Virus record (IMG/VR): IMGVR_UViG_3300017917_001675
Span: 1-49,232 of that record
Length of the DNA: 49,232 bases
Reading direction: 5' to 3' (one strand)
Source of the DNA: a virus
This document shows positions 21,801-26,638 of the stretch, piece after piece. The notes under the pieces were generated by a model. It did not search any database, had not been told where the DNA came from, and was given only the letters and a program-made list of their open reading frames with translations. The translations under genes were made by a program, and so were the position numbers. The number at the start of each line of letters is the position of its first letter. Position 1 is the first letter of the stretch.

Positions 21801-22709
21801 TACAAAACCTTGCTCGTCGGGGATTCCTGTATTGTAAAACATTACAGTTAATCCTTCTAACGCACTTACTCCATCTATTGACTGCAAATCTTGCAGGCTT
21901 GCACCGTTAACCTGATCAAATGGAAGTGTACTTACAACATCTATTGAATTATTACCCGGGAAATCATATTCATCTTGTGCATTTTTTTCAGGTACATTAA
22001 AAGTAATTACACCATTTGATGCGCCATTATTAATAACTCCAAATACTTCACGTGTTTGTATATTGGGTTGATTTGGATCAAAACCTGTTATCCCAGGTGC
22101 ACCTTGTATCCAAAATTGTGTAGCCTGATTTACAGTAAATGTATAGCTTCCACCTCTTAATAAAGTAATTACAGGATTAGTGGTCGAACCTTGTCCTTCT
22201 AATCCAATACTATAGCCATTAGCTACACTTTCTACTATATAATTTCCTGTACTATATATTGTATCAGTTGAAATCTGTACTGCTTCTGGACCCTCTGGTA
22301 ACCAATAATATTGATTAAAATTAATAATTTTATCTAAATTAGTAAAACTATCCCAAGAATAGAATTGACTTTCAAACAATCGGTTATTATTGTCAGTAAT
22401 ACTACCTTCAACTTTTAATGCATCAAGGATACCAGGATAACTGATAAAATCTTGAGCTACTCCGGTATCATTTTTTAGAAATACAACACCAGGATCTAAC
22501 TGGTAATCGGTTCTTATTTTTGTTGGTTCTATGACATATTTGTTTTTTGCATTAACACCATAACCAAATTTACTACCTATATAACCCTGAATACGCATTG
22601 TATTAGGTTGATCAACTACTTGATCTAAAGTTGCACTTAAAAATTGTGCATTAGTTTGAGTCTGAAAAACTTCTGGTAAAAAATTTAGTGTTCTAATTCT
22701 TGTTGCCAT
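3873..22709 (-). CDS. Giant modular virion protein (6278 aa), tail/baseplate-associated
   Basis: This is one uninterrupted frame of 6278 codons, roughly 0.7 MDa. The N-terminus (MATRIRTLNFLPEVFQTQTN) resembles N-termini of large structural proteins in T4-like aquatic phages. It starts 24 bp after gp6, the slot of T4 gp7 and later wedge genes. By eye the order is: head and Tyr/Asn-rich beta regions (1-1900); a CBM5/12-like segment near 1920-1955; seven FG-GAP-like blades at about 2317-3046 interrupted by two insertions; further structural domains with GxGYTxxP and RGVNGT motifs (about 3700-3850); a ~75-residue module repeated many times (about 4020-4780 and 5400-6010); a second CBM-like segment near 4785-4825; and seven Asp-box/BNR-like blades at about 4903-5220. 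No protease, glycosidase or lysozyme active site was recognised. A virion protein joining baseplate to receptor binding is inferred. Confidence 0.85.
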   Translation of the reverse strand: MATRIRTLNFLPEVFQTQTNAQFLSATLDQVVDQPNTMRIQGYIGSKFGYGVNAKNKYVIEPTKIRTDYQLDPGVVFLKNDTGVAQDFISYPGILDALKVEGSITDNNNRLFESQFYSWDSFTNLDKIINFNQYYWLPEGPEAVQISTDTIYSTGNYIVESVANGYSIGLEGQGSTTNPVITLLRGGSYTFTVNQATQFWIQGAPGITGFDPNQPNIQTREVFGVINNGASNGVITFNVPEKNAQDEYDFPGNNSIDVVSTLPFDQVNGASLQDLQSIDGVSALEGLTVMFYNTGIPDEQGFVGPFYDTTLYDQDGGNPYTYPGTSLDDTNYEGGYYTQVSATFYQIVYTGSPSDTSSYPILKLIPVGSIPTNEKIIPKYGTEWVGRTFYRNTLGTISLVPYISAPKDILYYQDGTYPNKVGQIKLIENNNTNRINVNSEILGKKYYTSSNGIVFTNGLKVTFSGDIYPTSYKDGEYYVEGVGTAIELIPTSTLIAPEIFTEVLYTPYDILPYDVGSWDGSSNVPVLKDYITISRNSLDKNAWTRSNRWFHIDVINATATYNNKPELTSLYATQENKAKRPIIEFYPNLRLFNSGTYGKPAVDFMDFRTTDAFTQVAGQTSYYPDTQVWTNYTASIVGNSNPAVTTTTITVDLEDVTGSFVVGQYITDSTNLLPNNTQITDVIKTSTEYILTVSWVGAYTFSSTTVASIVGCNLQLDEFSVYPGARIVFANDTNLDTRNKIYEIQFSQITPSSTPIITLTEVEDGNCDYDTQVAVNKGFQNAGKDFYYGPYYNIVTNQYDIQWTMAQEKLTVNQPPKFDIFDADGISFGNKERYNSSSFTGSKLFAYGIGFGTNDVILGFPIRYSGVSNTGDISFDISINIETFDYVKAGDPKNQRVNTGYVHRYNEITNDSPVIGWQTAVGPSVQYQLFQFNYIATNPTNLFVCDVPIIESSPWPTIQLFVNNVRQSSSSYTFTVTDTQTIVNFTVPDTSQDTIVEILLLSDSVSQNAYYTIPINLSNNPFNADVQVLNVGDIRNHYTSIFYNCPLTTGQVYGSNNFRDLGNIIPYGTAIIQNSASLVLPSTFLRKQDHNLFNALLYNSREYINYKNLLVYTVSNTAYEYQQTPAQILDDALDQITSTKGDTGSFFWSDMLPSKAPYASNTYTFANAMDVTRYPLSAIYDFTKANYNGVLVYLTRLINNNPTTFQLIINKDYIVSSDAKSLTVTLDLQDGDIITINEYNQTYGSYVPNTPTKLGFYPSTIPSVVLDTGYNVPSYFILGHDGSYTKLYGNYDPETGRLDDFRDQVLLEFEQRIYNNLKLVGTTYPVNQFDVLPGFFRDTEYSYDDILEIYTQGFLNWVGQNRIDYKTQYYNPNNEYTYNYNQSGNKINRQVISQGYWRGIYQYFYDTANPDTMPWQMLGYTDQPDYWETRYGPAPYTSDNTLLWSDLAAGKDYGVIDPITGEGIVRPNFVRPELLQVLPVDSAGNLVSPFISIMGDYDGRSFKRDWRVGDVGPAEFSYRRSSTWPFDLMRILALTKPANFFNLGVDLDNYRYNPYFNQYLVNDISHLVIDNVEIYGNGTAKTSYINWIVDYEKQIGIDATNNIKSLLFNLDVRLVYRLAGFSDKTNLQFYVEKGSVNSTNSSLLIPDESYSVLLYDNEPFDRIVYSGVIVQLTKEGTYKVYGNSQTNTYFKILPPINNGSFTTLKVEEITVQIATNYYSTVEYIPYGNEFYTVQEVAQFLESYGRYLAQQGAQFETIEAGIQVSWRQMSAEFLYWAQSGWEPGSIVNLNPSANILSINKDGCIVQPLTLQQQNFILNQNNYPILLSDLDIQRDGTSFIVKTLNQGDTIAYGQFNISNFEHGIVFNNLTLFDDVIYNLVTGLRQNRVYVRGTKTAEWNGTITAQGFILNQDNILAWNKDTKYTKGSIVKYKNKYWTALKIIQPAVVFQENLWKETDYNEIQKGLLPNTSTRSYESTLYYDVNQANLEQDADLLSFSLIGYRPRDYLALVDLTDITQINVYKNLIKNKGTRNSINAFKGANLPQGGIQYDLFENWAIKTGEYGGVLNNNFFEVALNSNLLTGNPSIVGLMDGTSTEGVQQEVPLYQLVNYSKPITSPDVLPTLPVDTPDRLLPSAGYVNINDVKTYSYYYSGLPVSKTPLTRIYVGEYIWVAEFQGTWQIFAPLAIAPIVGSTNNLNGTVNIIFETPHNLQKNDPVIIINFDVSVNGYYIVSEIVNNYTITIPVTIPPSLQTITGSGVGLKLQNQRIEKPSDINNLPLINFEFVKNKVWVDNFTNGDWATLQKSLNYQYTEELTKTSSSSYGSAVAASTDLGYLISDADLGEVYRYIIDPNSNEYFLYSTYTEDASFGATIEHSQNIVLIAAPTYTTPYINVYELIKTTLENKLSLIQNSIYAPSGVTNFGSAIAFSGDTNWIYVSAYVNNQVYVYNKNYVTNKYTLSTIISIPSSVSGDNFGYSLSTDYYGTTLIVGAPNKNYNNINDSGEAYIFDRLYQTFEAQYSNVDQPQKFNLVNAPTTITLTLSNTTVTTNRITTAGSSTTSGVNLFDPITFTGTAFGGVSNNLVYYISDIVNTSNFTIASNKYTGKVIITLAAADTITLESTDNLVVDRPIQFFGNTDNSNIQENTKYFIRTITTDINGDPAITIKDTNGTLVQLNNSTPNLTFVTVGPDVTLTTASGTMYGHVQSQPVYVNQNGKLLSDNEYAIVGTQLWLLITLTAGDIINIDTNKFILAQTVNPVVYEIGEQFGKGIANNTYATEVLIGAPLAISQTLGEGAVYRYTNSGSKFGYITGTQTCNLLNPEYIFINGYSVYLPSGGADTIANAINSAKVTNVQAVASNGILTISLIDVNIASATDKLNISVNNGSMFNQLGFNLYTLTQTIKCPHAQGASQFGSKIKFNEFNSFVVSAPVGTRYALTTFDFVDDSNYNNDTLFDNNTTQFLDWFNNTGAVYMYDYLENYNESLDNLGVFVYAQSINSRSQQNGVQPLYGSALEFNNGIVLIGAPNYLPDSVRGQVIVYTNETGEQDWSVFRHSCPVVDVSRIENIQIYNGLNFQTLANLDYFDPLQGKLLGVVVQNIDYITNADPASYNSPATTVQQSMVWGAAQIGSIWLNTSSMKFMNYHQNDVVYNSKYWGKVFPGSLVEVYTWIYSTVPPIRYQGPGIPYDLYQYSISYTPASNGQSIPNYFFWVKNSNIIYNNRGKTLTDVVIQNYILTPQASGIAYFAPLQPNVFALYNTQEYVAENTAILHVGFGTGVNDDVIHNSYSLIRANYPDDFLPGLPGINNIKRPESLYNRMLESFSGVDEAGAVVPDPYLPKLVQTGVLARPRQSFFYNRFTALQNYLEFANLLLKEFPAYDLADPLFLFVQGDTNPSNNLPFFDVQRYWEFITWWAPGYNDSTKSNVQVQIYSDLLTLTVPVGTVGKVLTNADGFNEWYVYTELGTWERIGLQNGTIQFKPSLWDYTIDRYGFGDNFFDTTPYDEYPSEETRFIIRALNEQLPTEYNLFRNQALILMFEYIQSETIEYQNYLPWLNKTSLVDVSHTIRELKPIQVYQTDNQDFLAGYINEVKPYHVVVKDFLFKYTGIETFAGDLTDFDLPAKYNTDAEQFITPQLVYQNPDTVYEYLPTNEIWNSTSYNQWYQNFGLSLTGHPEYPITTLASYVTLNSNYIIVDNPWGFPIDGTIKIYDPNDTTSEPTNRRYELIGYTTIDKATNTLSGLTRGVNGTPIFTHLPGEEIYIDLPAVVLLESGRGYTNPPQVTAHIDTSIYPAPRRPAVLQAVMYLDKILRIDVIDPGSGYTVLPEIVIEPAATVTVLPENVKTYTSTMVISTPIFNTGDLVKYVAQDSNNTIGGLVSNQYYYVNALETSPAFVIGLYTNYADSINDTHRVKLYTTGSGNTNKLLLTGRASCISSSYPIRENIITLKYDRIAYNSQVTEWNPGTFYGSFYAGKFSNSTKIASSAITLQSTQPPIEDILASAEGQGFEMISVSQDYEIKWSSRTRNVTGTVNVIGDPDLVTITESEGGTPLEGYLGPTTGFYIGMPVKFTGAAFGGLTVNTTYYIETINGLNQFSLVDENSNPVVLTTASAPVAGLTMYVGEPRDIAVVTMQYPGILSVTATASGTNYLTIPLTLTGQGGTTGFYSGLLVYFTGNTIRVTTTTSLTNIITCTNALSLQVGNPITFRDMVIDFIPVTNFGNIIAGQTYYVTQILSNNEIIISETINGPALELSDANGTCVGSDVFGGVVENTNYYITSIVDKQTFTMSKNNDPVTVNVIQTTTSTNIITLDSDDTTVFLSVNDPIIFSDMIISSVSVSSFGNIVDGTVYYISEIVSPTTFKISTTINGPAFALSNATGTCIGTNQKDTVKLYDSTGSMTINIGLPISPGQINGQQFTMYPTSQQYPNKTGTNITLIERTITNTISASNRIILKFVPYSLSYFYNNLAFTVDSNIGNLVTSTPYYVISNGITTVTVTNTSSTGNKLTCNTTDYLCVDMPIVFTGVDLGGINLDQEYFVDSIVDSTHFTIKETLTGSTLTLTNDNGTMILTGSAYLTVSTTKGGSTFALADAAGLVALNQYIVTTAVFDISYILGGYRAIITTAGAGYAITNQIKILGTAIGGTSPQNDLVLTVNSIDGDGAITSAILEGTPNEVTAKYYLKVINVNQLEVYSDPLMQVPVSYSDFNYEGIRSTTVTAVNLGTNRLTVSDISQFSVNDPVVFTNGSTDVIGGMTLGNTYYIINIVGSTLQISATIGGSVFALNATTSGLSFNMAKSGDYIFLPEPFYFNQSIVKYNNRVYQCIVSNNDFEFVLGKWEELLSSNRRLNALDRIVGYYKPEKSNTLAWNDYINMPGNDLTQLVSGITYPNGVYFGNAFAPDEEFPLDTILNDQPFYPIDIDSVAVAWDGNKFVTASNTPKASEAIISVDGVSWNLNVVTNSPANFTDIVYANGIYVITANNNVNPMFISQDGVFWTTTGRFTPYDGTPYDLLTFDFSSLLVESNLLNSVTYTNNAYIAVGENIVKSTNPFLWQEKYAFTNGLTNVLYGVSYVSITNFIGLIAVGKGQILSGLTVTDVNLILQSIDNGDTWTNVTSYFTNKALYGVTSGNDLIVVVGQDGIIYTSINGFSYAAQTSGTVEDLNDVIYADGLFVVVGNSGKILISSDGSTWTSKTSNTTNNLNGITYDDIDNKFIVVGDNNTILTSIDNCDTWESISIFETDPTFYNVEGGPFLSGYGPEELVPGVVTDNLTMLVNTRPGTTWEAVEYGHVGYKVVSVEIPMLGNDTFSFFEAVQIPAELSVFIIDSTTGLSTSIYEGSSYDYAIDWISQTITLNNPGIYNLQDTIRIDVYAVGNGNELVKSNTNLNPILTNQTTGFNEIELNCNYSKPSYLGSGVVRPGTEYVFTNAISTDSLTNEIECYDVTVFTLNAAIKFQGTVFGGLVADTIYYVKSVGYKSKTISVSSTINNGIAGPIYSLSTATGNMTVDVIPSVGAIWTDPYIMANGNRLTMGFNYTITETRSATNTVVCQTTSGMVGQNLLTGYPGDTITFGSTIFGTVIDSFVKYNILQVIDTNEFTIEDPLNPGNPLVLTDASGSCTAITHDVSYGLSANGITAKLIFADSYNQATDYISYTVFGETTPEQYGYTLPETQLITTDVSLDGPYDLENYVGGSNPDNAVVELDGLRIAPSNYNINYNLSTITFNPGVVTSAGQNVAVTSYNLTDRQYFNTQVITASSSQEVYAISYVYNTISLPLATTTVTSVTSTGNVITCDSTSNFVVGQTIIFKNSSVTPMGNIQVDGTVYFILNIINSTDFTISQTLGGPAFDPGTASSPLMIATVGGQPAIRVQTSSSHTFTTNDIIRIDDVLGSVQLNNNTYYVHVISDTLIDLYTSAYLPSLTATNDPLLTCSAYISGGYIWNNSAYIIALTTVTATSSTNNLITVVSTEGLVIGTPVIFTGTTFGNIIADTVYYVKEIDVITPNTFTISSTRYGDEFVLSNGSGTMNVTQWEQDDTDRLWVTINGYRVPSSSMKLNANNYLSILTPIMTGDEIIITSMIFSATPDEETYLQIVNKNNVQVVYRENTWARTWLTEEVSFTSDSISVYDVTRITNSVNQTVTAPAAVDGVITVGLTVDKNTLIQATVYNQTTSTMLNTNQYSLGIFETAPVVNITSGVTAGDILEITSVEGNTILVNGEQIRFGSVDFATNSISDLSRGVNGTGVRTFISAYSTVYSILTENLLNPEEYNNTWNSNIYNTTEGDPLQISQTDSAIFLNQDIY
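4690..6480 (-). repeat. Protein-level module repeats, block 1 (four copies)
   Basis: Within the giant gene, four degenerate copies of a ~75-residue module lie at about 4690-4920, 5205-5430, 5895-6155 and 6240-6480. Each runs as a variable strand with N-x-I-x-C/V, then a P-I-x-F step, FG-x-x-x-x-x-T-x-YY-x, a short F-x-I-S strand and a closing L-x-x-x-x-G-x-M/C. They are diverged at DNA level, so this is not a recent tandem array. Confidence 0.65.
7045..8005 (-). other. Asp-box/BNR-like seven-bladed propeller region inside the giant gene
   Basis: Seven consecutive units follow the pattern L-x-x-(V/I)-x-Y-x-x-x-x-F/Y-(V/I)-V-(V/A)-G-x-x-G-x-I-x-x-S-x-D-G-x-x-W. The clearest are SQDGVFW, SIDNGDTW, SSDGSTW and SIDNCDTW, all Asp-box-like. 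The unit length is about 40 residues, as in sialidase or YCF48-type propellers. No sialidase catalytic residues were identified, so a binding or structural propeller is more likely. Confidence 0.65.
8380..10640 (-). repeat. Protein-level module repeats, block 2 (about five copies)
   Basis: Further copies of the same ~75-residue beta module lie at about 8380-8615, 9045-9280, 9590-9860, 9890-10215 and 10395-10640. The copies at 9590-9860 and 9890-10215 are the most alike: both carry FGNI, V-Y-Y or T-Y-Y-V, I-N-G-P-A and a GTC-(I/V)-G ending. This suggests a duplication more recent than the others. Confidence 0.65.
13560..15760 (-). other. FG-GAP-like seven-bladed propeller region inside the giant gene
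   Basis: Seven segments with the FG-GAP pattern are visible in order: YGSAVAAS, FGATIEHS, FGSAIAFS, FGYSLSTD...LIVGAPNKN, FGKGIANN...VLIGAPLAI, FGSKIKFN...FVVSAPVGT and YGSALEFN...VLIGAPNYL. Each of the best four is followed by a G-x-(A/V)-Y-x-(Y/F) strand. About 240 residues, including two copies of the repeated module (near 14650-15100), separate blades four and five. About 90 residues separate blades five and six. Confidence 0.6.
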
Positions 22710-22733
22710 CTTATTACTCTGTCAATATATTAC

Positions 22734-25700
22734 TTATCTTACCTGTAATTCGGTGGGTGTAAGTGCAGCAATTACGATTACATCATTCGCAGTAGCAGCG
22801 TTTACAAAAATTTCATAAGGCGCACATTTAATTTCGTAAAGATCGCCAAAACTATAATTTGGATTATTTGGAACTAATACTACTGAACTAATGTATTCTC
22901 CTAATTGGTCATGAAGATACGCACTTAATTCACTAAAATAAAATGTATCACCAAAGTTCCAATTATTAATATCAAAATAAGTATTCATCGAAGATAGTAC
23001 TGCACTACGAATTTCACTATTACTTGCATTTGAATTTTGAGATTTAATAACTTTAACTGTTGCACGAAGTGCAGGTGCAGCTTTAGGTCCAAATAATGGT
23101 TTGAAAACTACACTGTTTAAAACTACACTGTCACTTATCATTTTATAATCTTGCAATCCGTTATAAGCAATACTCAATTCATTAATAGTTGGTTTAGGTG
23201 GAATAGGTATAGTATTTGTCGTGTCTTGAATATAATTTGTATAAGCAGTATAATAAGATTGGGTAACAACATACAAATCAATAATATTTGTAGTTGCTGG
23301 ATCTATTCTTGTTGTATTGTTACTATTGTGTCTATATTGAAAAGCTAATCCTTGACGGCCAGGTTGCATACTATATAAACCTGTAGGTTGTTCTACAAGA
23401 AGATAAGAAATAGTTGTTACTGAAGTATCTTGGTATGTAATAAAAAATTTATTTTCACTATAGGCATAGAATAGTGTTTCTACAGGATATTGATATTTTA
23501 TAGTTTCTATTACTGTTTCCGTTGGGTATTGATATACTACATCAGAGGTTGGAATAATTTGTAGTCTTGATAATGAAACTGCGTCTTGAACTAATTTAAA
23601 GAATACATATATTCCTATATTTGTATTACCCCATTGCCAATTTGTAATAGTTGTGAAAAAATCAGGATCAGTTATTACAATTTTATTGTTAACATCAATA
23701 GTACTGACTTCAACTTCAAAATCGTTTACATATCCATCACTCTGAACTGTTTGACCAATTACATTTACAGTTATCGGTCCTGCTAAAGGGTAATTACTTG
23801 TTGGCTGATTATTTGTCTCTAAAACTTTTACATAGTCTTGTAATATTTTTCCAGAAAATGGATCATATACAACTTTTCCTGTTTCAAAGAAAAATCTCGT
23901 GTCTGCCACACTACCAAAATAATAAGTTAATACTCTATAGTTTACATCATACTGGTTTGTATTACCACCCACACTAGTAAATTTTACAAACCAGTCTGGA
24001 TCATCATATGTGCTTACAGACCAACGTTGTTGAGTTGCTAATAAAGAATTATTGAATACTAAAGTAAAATTTTGATTTAATTCTGCTCTTGTAACAATTT
24101 CCCTTATCACAACATTTGGTATTACGTTATCAAATGAAGCAATTACTGTTGTTATAATTGCGCCTGAAGGGACTAGTCCGTTTAATATAATCGGACCCTT
24201 ACCGTTGCTAAAATTACCTCTTCCGTTATTATAACCGTCTCCAGTTACTGAAAGCACAGTTGTCCAAAAGTATGTTTTATCGCTAGGCCCAGCAATACCA
24301 GGAATAAGTCTATTGGAACTATCAAAGTAATAACCACTGGGTGCTACAAACTTGACCATTGAGCCTTTTGTTATATACTTTAAATTTGTTGTATTATATG
24401 ATCCTACAGATACAGGTGTATTGTTATTTGATTCAATATCATAAAAATAACCAGTCACACTATTTGCATCATATGTTGAAGTATTCCAATATACTGAACC
24501 ATAGCCAGTGGATATTGAATATCTAGGATATGTTTCTGTGTTTTGAATATAATACTGATATGCTTTACTTGTTTGCAATGCCGCTGCAAGTGTAGTGGTC
24601 ACAAATGATGTAATATCGCCTACGTTTGTAAATGTAAATTTTAAATTTCCATTTATTAAATCTGTGTTTTGATATATAGCACCGTCATTTGCAAAAGAAT
24701 TAGTGCTGGAGTATTTTCCTGTAGGGTCTAACAAATCTAAATTCTTACTTACACCTATAGAACTACGGTTAATAGCTTTACTTTTAATAATTGAACTGTA
24801 TAATGTATATGGGAAATTGTTATAATCTTCACCATTAACCATACGGTTCTGGGTGTAATAGCGAGCAGGGGCACGTTGTTTAATATTTGCTAATGATTCT
24901 CTTGCCTGTGCATTTGACACTGGTGTCTGTAATTGTAATCCTAATGTAAGTGTTTCTGTTCGTCCTACTCTGCTTATATAAGGTATAGACACTGTTATCC
25001 CCTGCATTTCAGTAGGGTCAATAGTATATGTTAGTGCGTTTCCTGCACGTACATATGCCCTAAATGCCCCAACTGGAATTTCAGAAAATACTCCATCACC
25101 AAAAATATAACTAACTTGGTCATTAAATCTACTTGTTACACTAAAAATTTTTCTTTTGCTAGTTTCTGTTTGTAGATAAGCATCCGCATAAATGTTTTCA
25201 ACTTTTTCCCAAAGAACTCTTGTACCATTATTTGTATTCAATTGATATAACCATGTATCTGTGTTGTTAATTCCTTGAATGTCAACATTTACAATTTGAT
25301 TACTAATTTGTTGTTCTAAATTAAAATTATATGAATTAAGTTGGCCTTGTTTAAAATAAAAGAAAAATCCGGTGTTTGGGCTAGCATATCCAAGCCCATC
25401 ATTTCTATATAAAATATTAAATTTACCACTTGGTGCAGGTGGAATTTCATAAACATTATCACTGTCTACGCTTGTCACACTACATAATTCAAAATTCATA
25501 ACGACACCATCTACAGTGGAACTAAACGGGGCTATTGGTAAATTGTTTGGGGGTATGTTAATTGCATATTCATTTGTGCTTATACCTAAAATAGTTTGGC
25601 TGTTTCCGGGACGTCCAATTTTTTGACTATTAATTAATGTTGCATTGATAATAGTATTATATTGTTGTAGCCAACTATTATTGGCAGGATCATTCCATAA

Positions 25701-26126
25701 TACAGGAACATTACTTAAATTATAACCATTAATATCTAATAAATTTTCAGTAGTTTGAATACTTGTAACTTTTATATACCCTTGTCCTGCAAGATTTCTT
25801 TTAGGAGTATAACTTACAAGATTGGCTAATTTAATTACGCTATCGCGGCGTTCAGCAGTGTCTATAAAATTTTCTCGGGCATTCAAATCACTACGGAATG
25901 CAAGTCCCTGACCCATAAAAGCCATAACATCCATAAGTGCAATAAATTCACTACTTTCAATATAGTCATTAAATGTTTCAGGATAATATGCACGTAAGTA
26001 ATCTATGAAACTTTTGCGTAACGTTTCATAATCATAGCTTCTAAAATCTGCTTCTCGGAAAGTTTGATATATAGCTTTCCAATCGTTTACCCCGAATAAT
26101 GCTGATTGTCTTGAACTTGTTGCCAT
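22734..26126 (-). CDS. 6: Baseplate wedge protein gp6-like (1130 aa)
   Basis: The N-terminal ~150 residues are strongly reminiscent of T4-family gp6: FREADFRSYDYETLRKSFIDY, YYPETFNDYIESSEFIALMD and a LAFRSDLNARENFIDTAERRDSV-type block. In T4, gp6 forms the ring that joins the baseplate wedges. The protein is clearly longer than T4 gp6 (about 660 aa), with extra beta-rich material in the middle and a conserved-looking C-terminus (LSSMNTYFDINNWNFGDTFYFSELSAYLHD) typical of the gp6/gpJ baseplate fold. It follows gp25 on the same strand, as T4-like clusters often do, and is followed after 24 bp by the giant gene. A GATAAATA element lies 18 nt upstream of its ATG. Confidence 0.9.
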   Translation of the reverse strand: MATSSRQSALFGVNDWKAIYQTFREADFRSYDYETLRKSFIDYLRAYYPETFNDYIESSEFIALMDVMAFMGQGLAFRSDLNARENFIDTAERRDSVIKLANLVSYTPKRNLAGQGYIKVTSIQTTENLLDINGYNLSNVPVLWNDPANNSWLQQYNTIINATLINSQKIGRPGNSQTILGISTNEYAINIPPNNLPIAPFSSTVDGVVMNFELCSVTSVDSDNVYEIPPAPSGKFNILYRNDGLGYASPNTGFFFYFKQGQLNSYNFNLEQQISNQIVNVDIQGINNTDTWLYQLNTNNGTRVLWEKVENIYADAYLQTETSKRKIFSVTSRFNDQVSYIFGDGVFSEIPVGAFRAYVRAGNALTYTIDPTEMQGITVSIPYISRVGRTETLTLGLQLQTPVSNAQARESLANIKQRAPARYYTQNRMVNGEDYNNFPYTLYSSIIKSKAINRSSIGVSKNLDLLDPTGKYSSTNSFANDGAIYQNTDLINGNLKFTFTNVGDITSFVTTTLAAALQTSKAYQYYIQNTETYPRYSISTGYGSVYWNTSTYDANSVTGYFYDIESNNNTPVSVGSYNTTNLKYITKGSMVKFVAPSGYYFDSSNRLIPGIAGPSDKTYFWTTVLSVTGDGYNNGRGNFSNGKGPIILNGLVPSGAIITTVIASFDNVIPNVVIREIVTRAELNQNFTLVFNNSLLATQQRWSVSTYDDPDWFVKFTSVGGNTNQYDVNYRVLTYYFGSVADTRFFFETGKVVYDPFSGKILQDYVKVLETNNQPTSNYPLAGPITVNVIGQTVQSDGYVNDFEVEVSTIDVNNKIVITDPDFFTTITNWQWGNTNIGIYVFFKLVQDAVSLSRLQIIPTSDVVYQYPTETVIETIKYQYPVETLFYAYSENKFFITYQDTSVTTISYLLVEQPTGLYSMQPGRQGLAFQYRHNSNNTTRIDPATTNIIDLYVVTQSYYTAYTNYIQDTTNTIPIPPKPTINELSIAYNGLQDYKMISDSVVLNSVVFKPLFGPKAAPALRATVKVIKSQNSNASNSEIRSAVLSSMNTYFDINNWNFGDTFYFSELSAYLHDQLGEYISSVVLVPNNPNYSFGDLYEIKCAPYEIFVNAATANDVIVIAALTPTELQVR

Positions 26127-26143
26127 AAGTGTTCTCTTTTATA

Positions 26144-26151
26144 TATTTATC
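26144..26151 (-). promoter_or_regulatory. Putative T4-type late promoter (GATAAATA) before gp6
   Basis: The minus strand reads TGATAAATATATAAA in the 50-bp gap between gp25 and gp6. GATAAATA fits NATAAATA and sits about 17 nt from the gp6 ATG. This is the best-placed example in the window for a late promoter of gp6 and the giant gene. Confidence 0.55.
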
Positions 26152-26176
26152 ATACAGGAAAACACCAAAATTTAGG

Positions 26177-26626
26177 TTATTGTAATGAGGCTTTATTGCC
26201 TCTGGCATCAAAAAAGACACTGAGTTTTTGTGGATTGTTAAAGGGACTTATAGCTAATTCTACTTCTAATAGAATGCCATTTTCTTTTGGATATGTGTGT
26301 ATAGAATTTAAGATTAATCTAGGATCTAATTTTCCTATTCTCCTAATCTCAGCATCTAGTTTTGACTGTACATCTTTGGTATTAGGATCAAATAAGAAAT
26401 CCCATACCCTACACCCATATGAAGGCTGACCAACTTTTTGACCCCTACGTATGTTGAGTGCATTAATAAAGTCTTGTATAACAAGTTTTTCATCTACTAA
26501 ACGATATTTTTTTCCAAATATAATCGGAGCTGTAACTGATCCTGTTCCACCGTCTATACCCTGAGGTAGTTGTGTAGAACGTGGTTTGTTAGCGTTAATT
26601 GTACTGAATCCAATAAATGTAGGCAT
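26177..26626 (-). CDS. 25: Baseplate wedge protein gp25-like (149 aa)
   Basis: A 149-aa protein of the gp25 (lysozyme-like fold, non-enzymatic) family. Key features are an RGQKVGQPSYGCRVWDFLFDPN core, the LDAEIRRIGKLDPRLIL helix and a final beta-strand pair ELAISPFNNPQKLSVFF. In T4, gp25 helps join the wedge and starts sheath assembly. Its length is close to the T4 protein (132 aa). The ATG lies 11 bp after the gp5-like stop, and an AATAAATA element overlaps that stop. The family call is secure from sequence plus the neighbours gp5 and gp6. Confidence 0.9.
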   Translation of the reverse strand: MPTFIGFSTINANKPRSTQLPQGIDGGTGSVTAPIIFGKKYRLVDEKLVIQDFINALNIRRGQKVGQPSYGCRVWDFLFDPNTKDVQSKLDAEIRRIGKLDPRLILNSIHTYPKENGILLEVELAISPFNNPQKLSVFFDARGNKASLQ

Positions 26627-26630
26627 AATG

Positions 26631-26638
26631 TATTTATT
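26631..26638 (-). promoter_or_regulatory. NATAAATA element overlapping the gp5-like stop codon
   Basis: The minus strand reads TAAATAAATACATT before the gp25 ATG; AATAAATA starts within the upstream TAA. It is only 4 nt from the ATG, so if it is a late promoter the transcript would have essentially no leader for gp25. It could equally be chance in an AT-rich junction. Confidence 0.3.
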
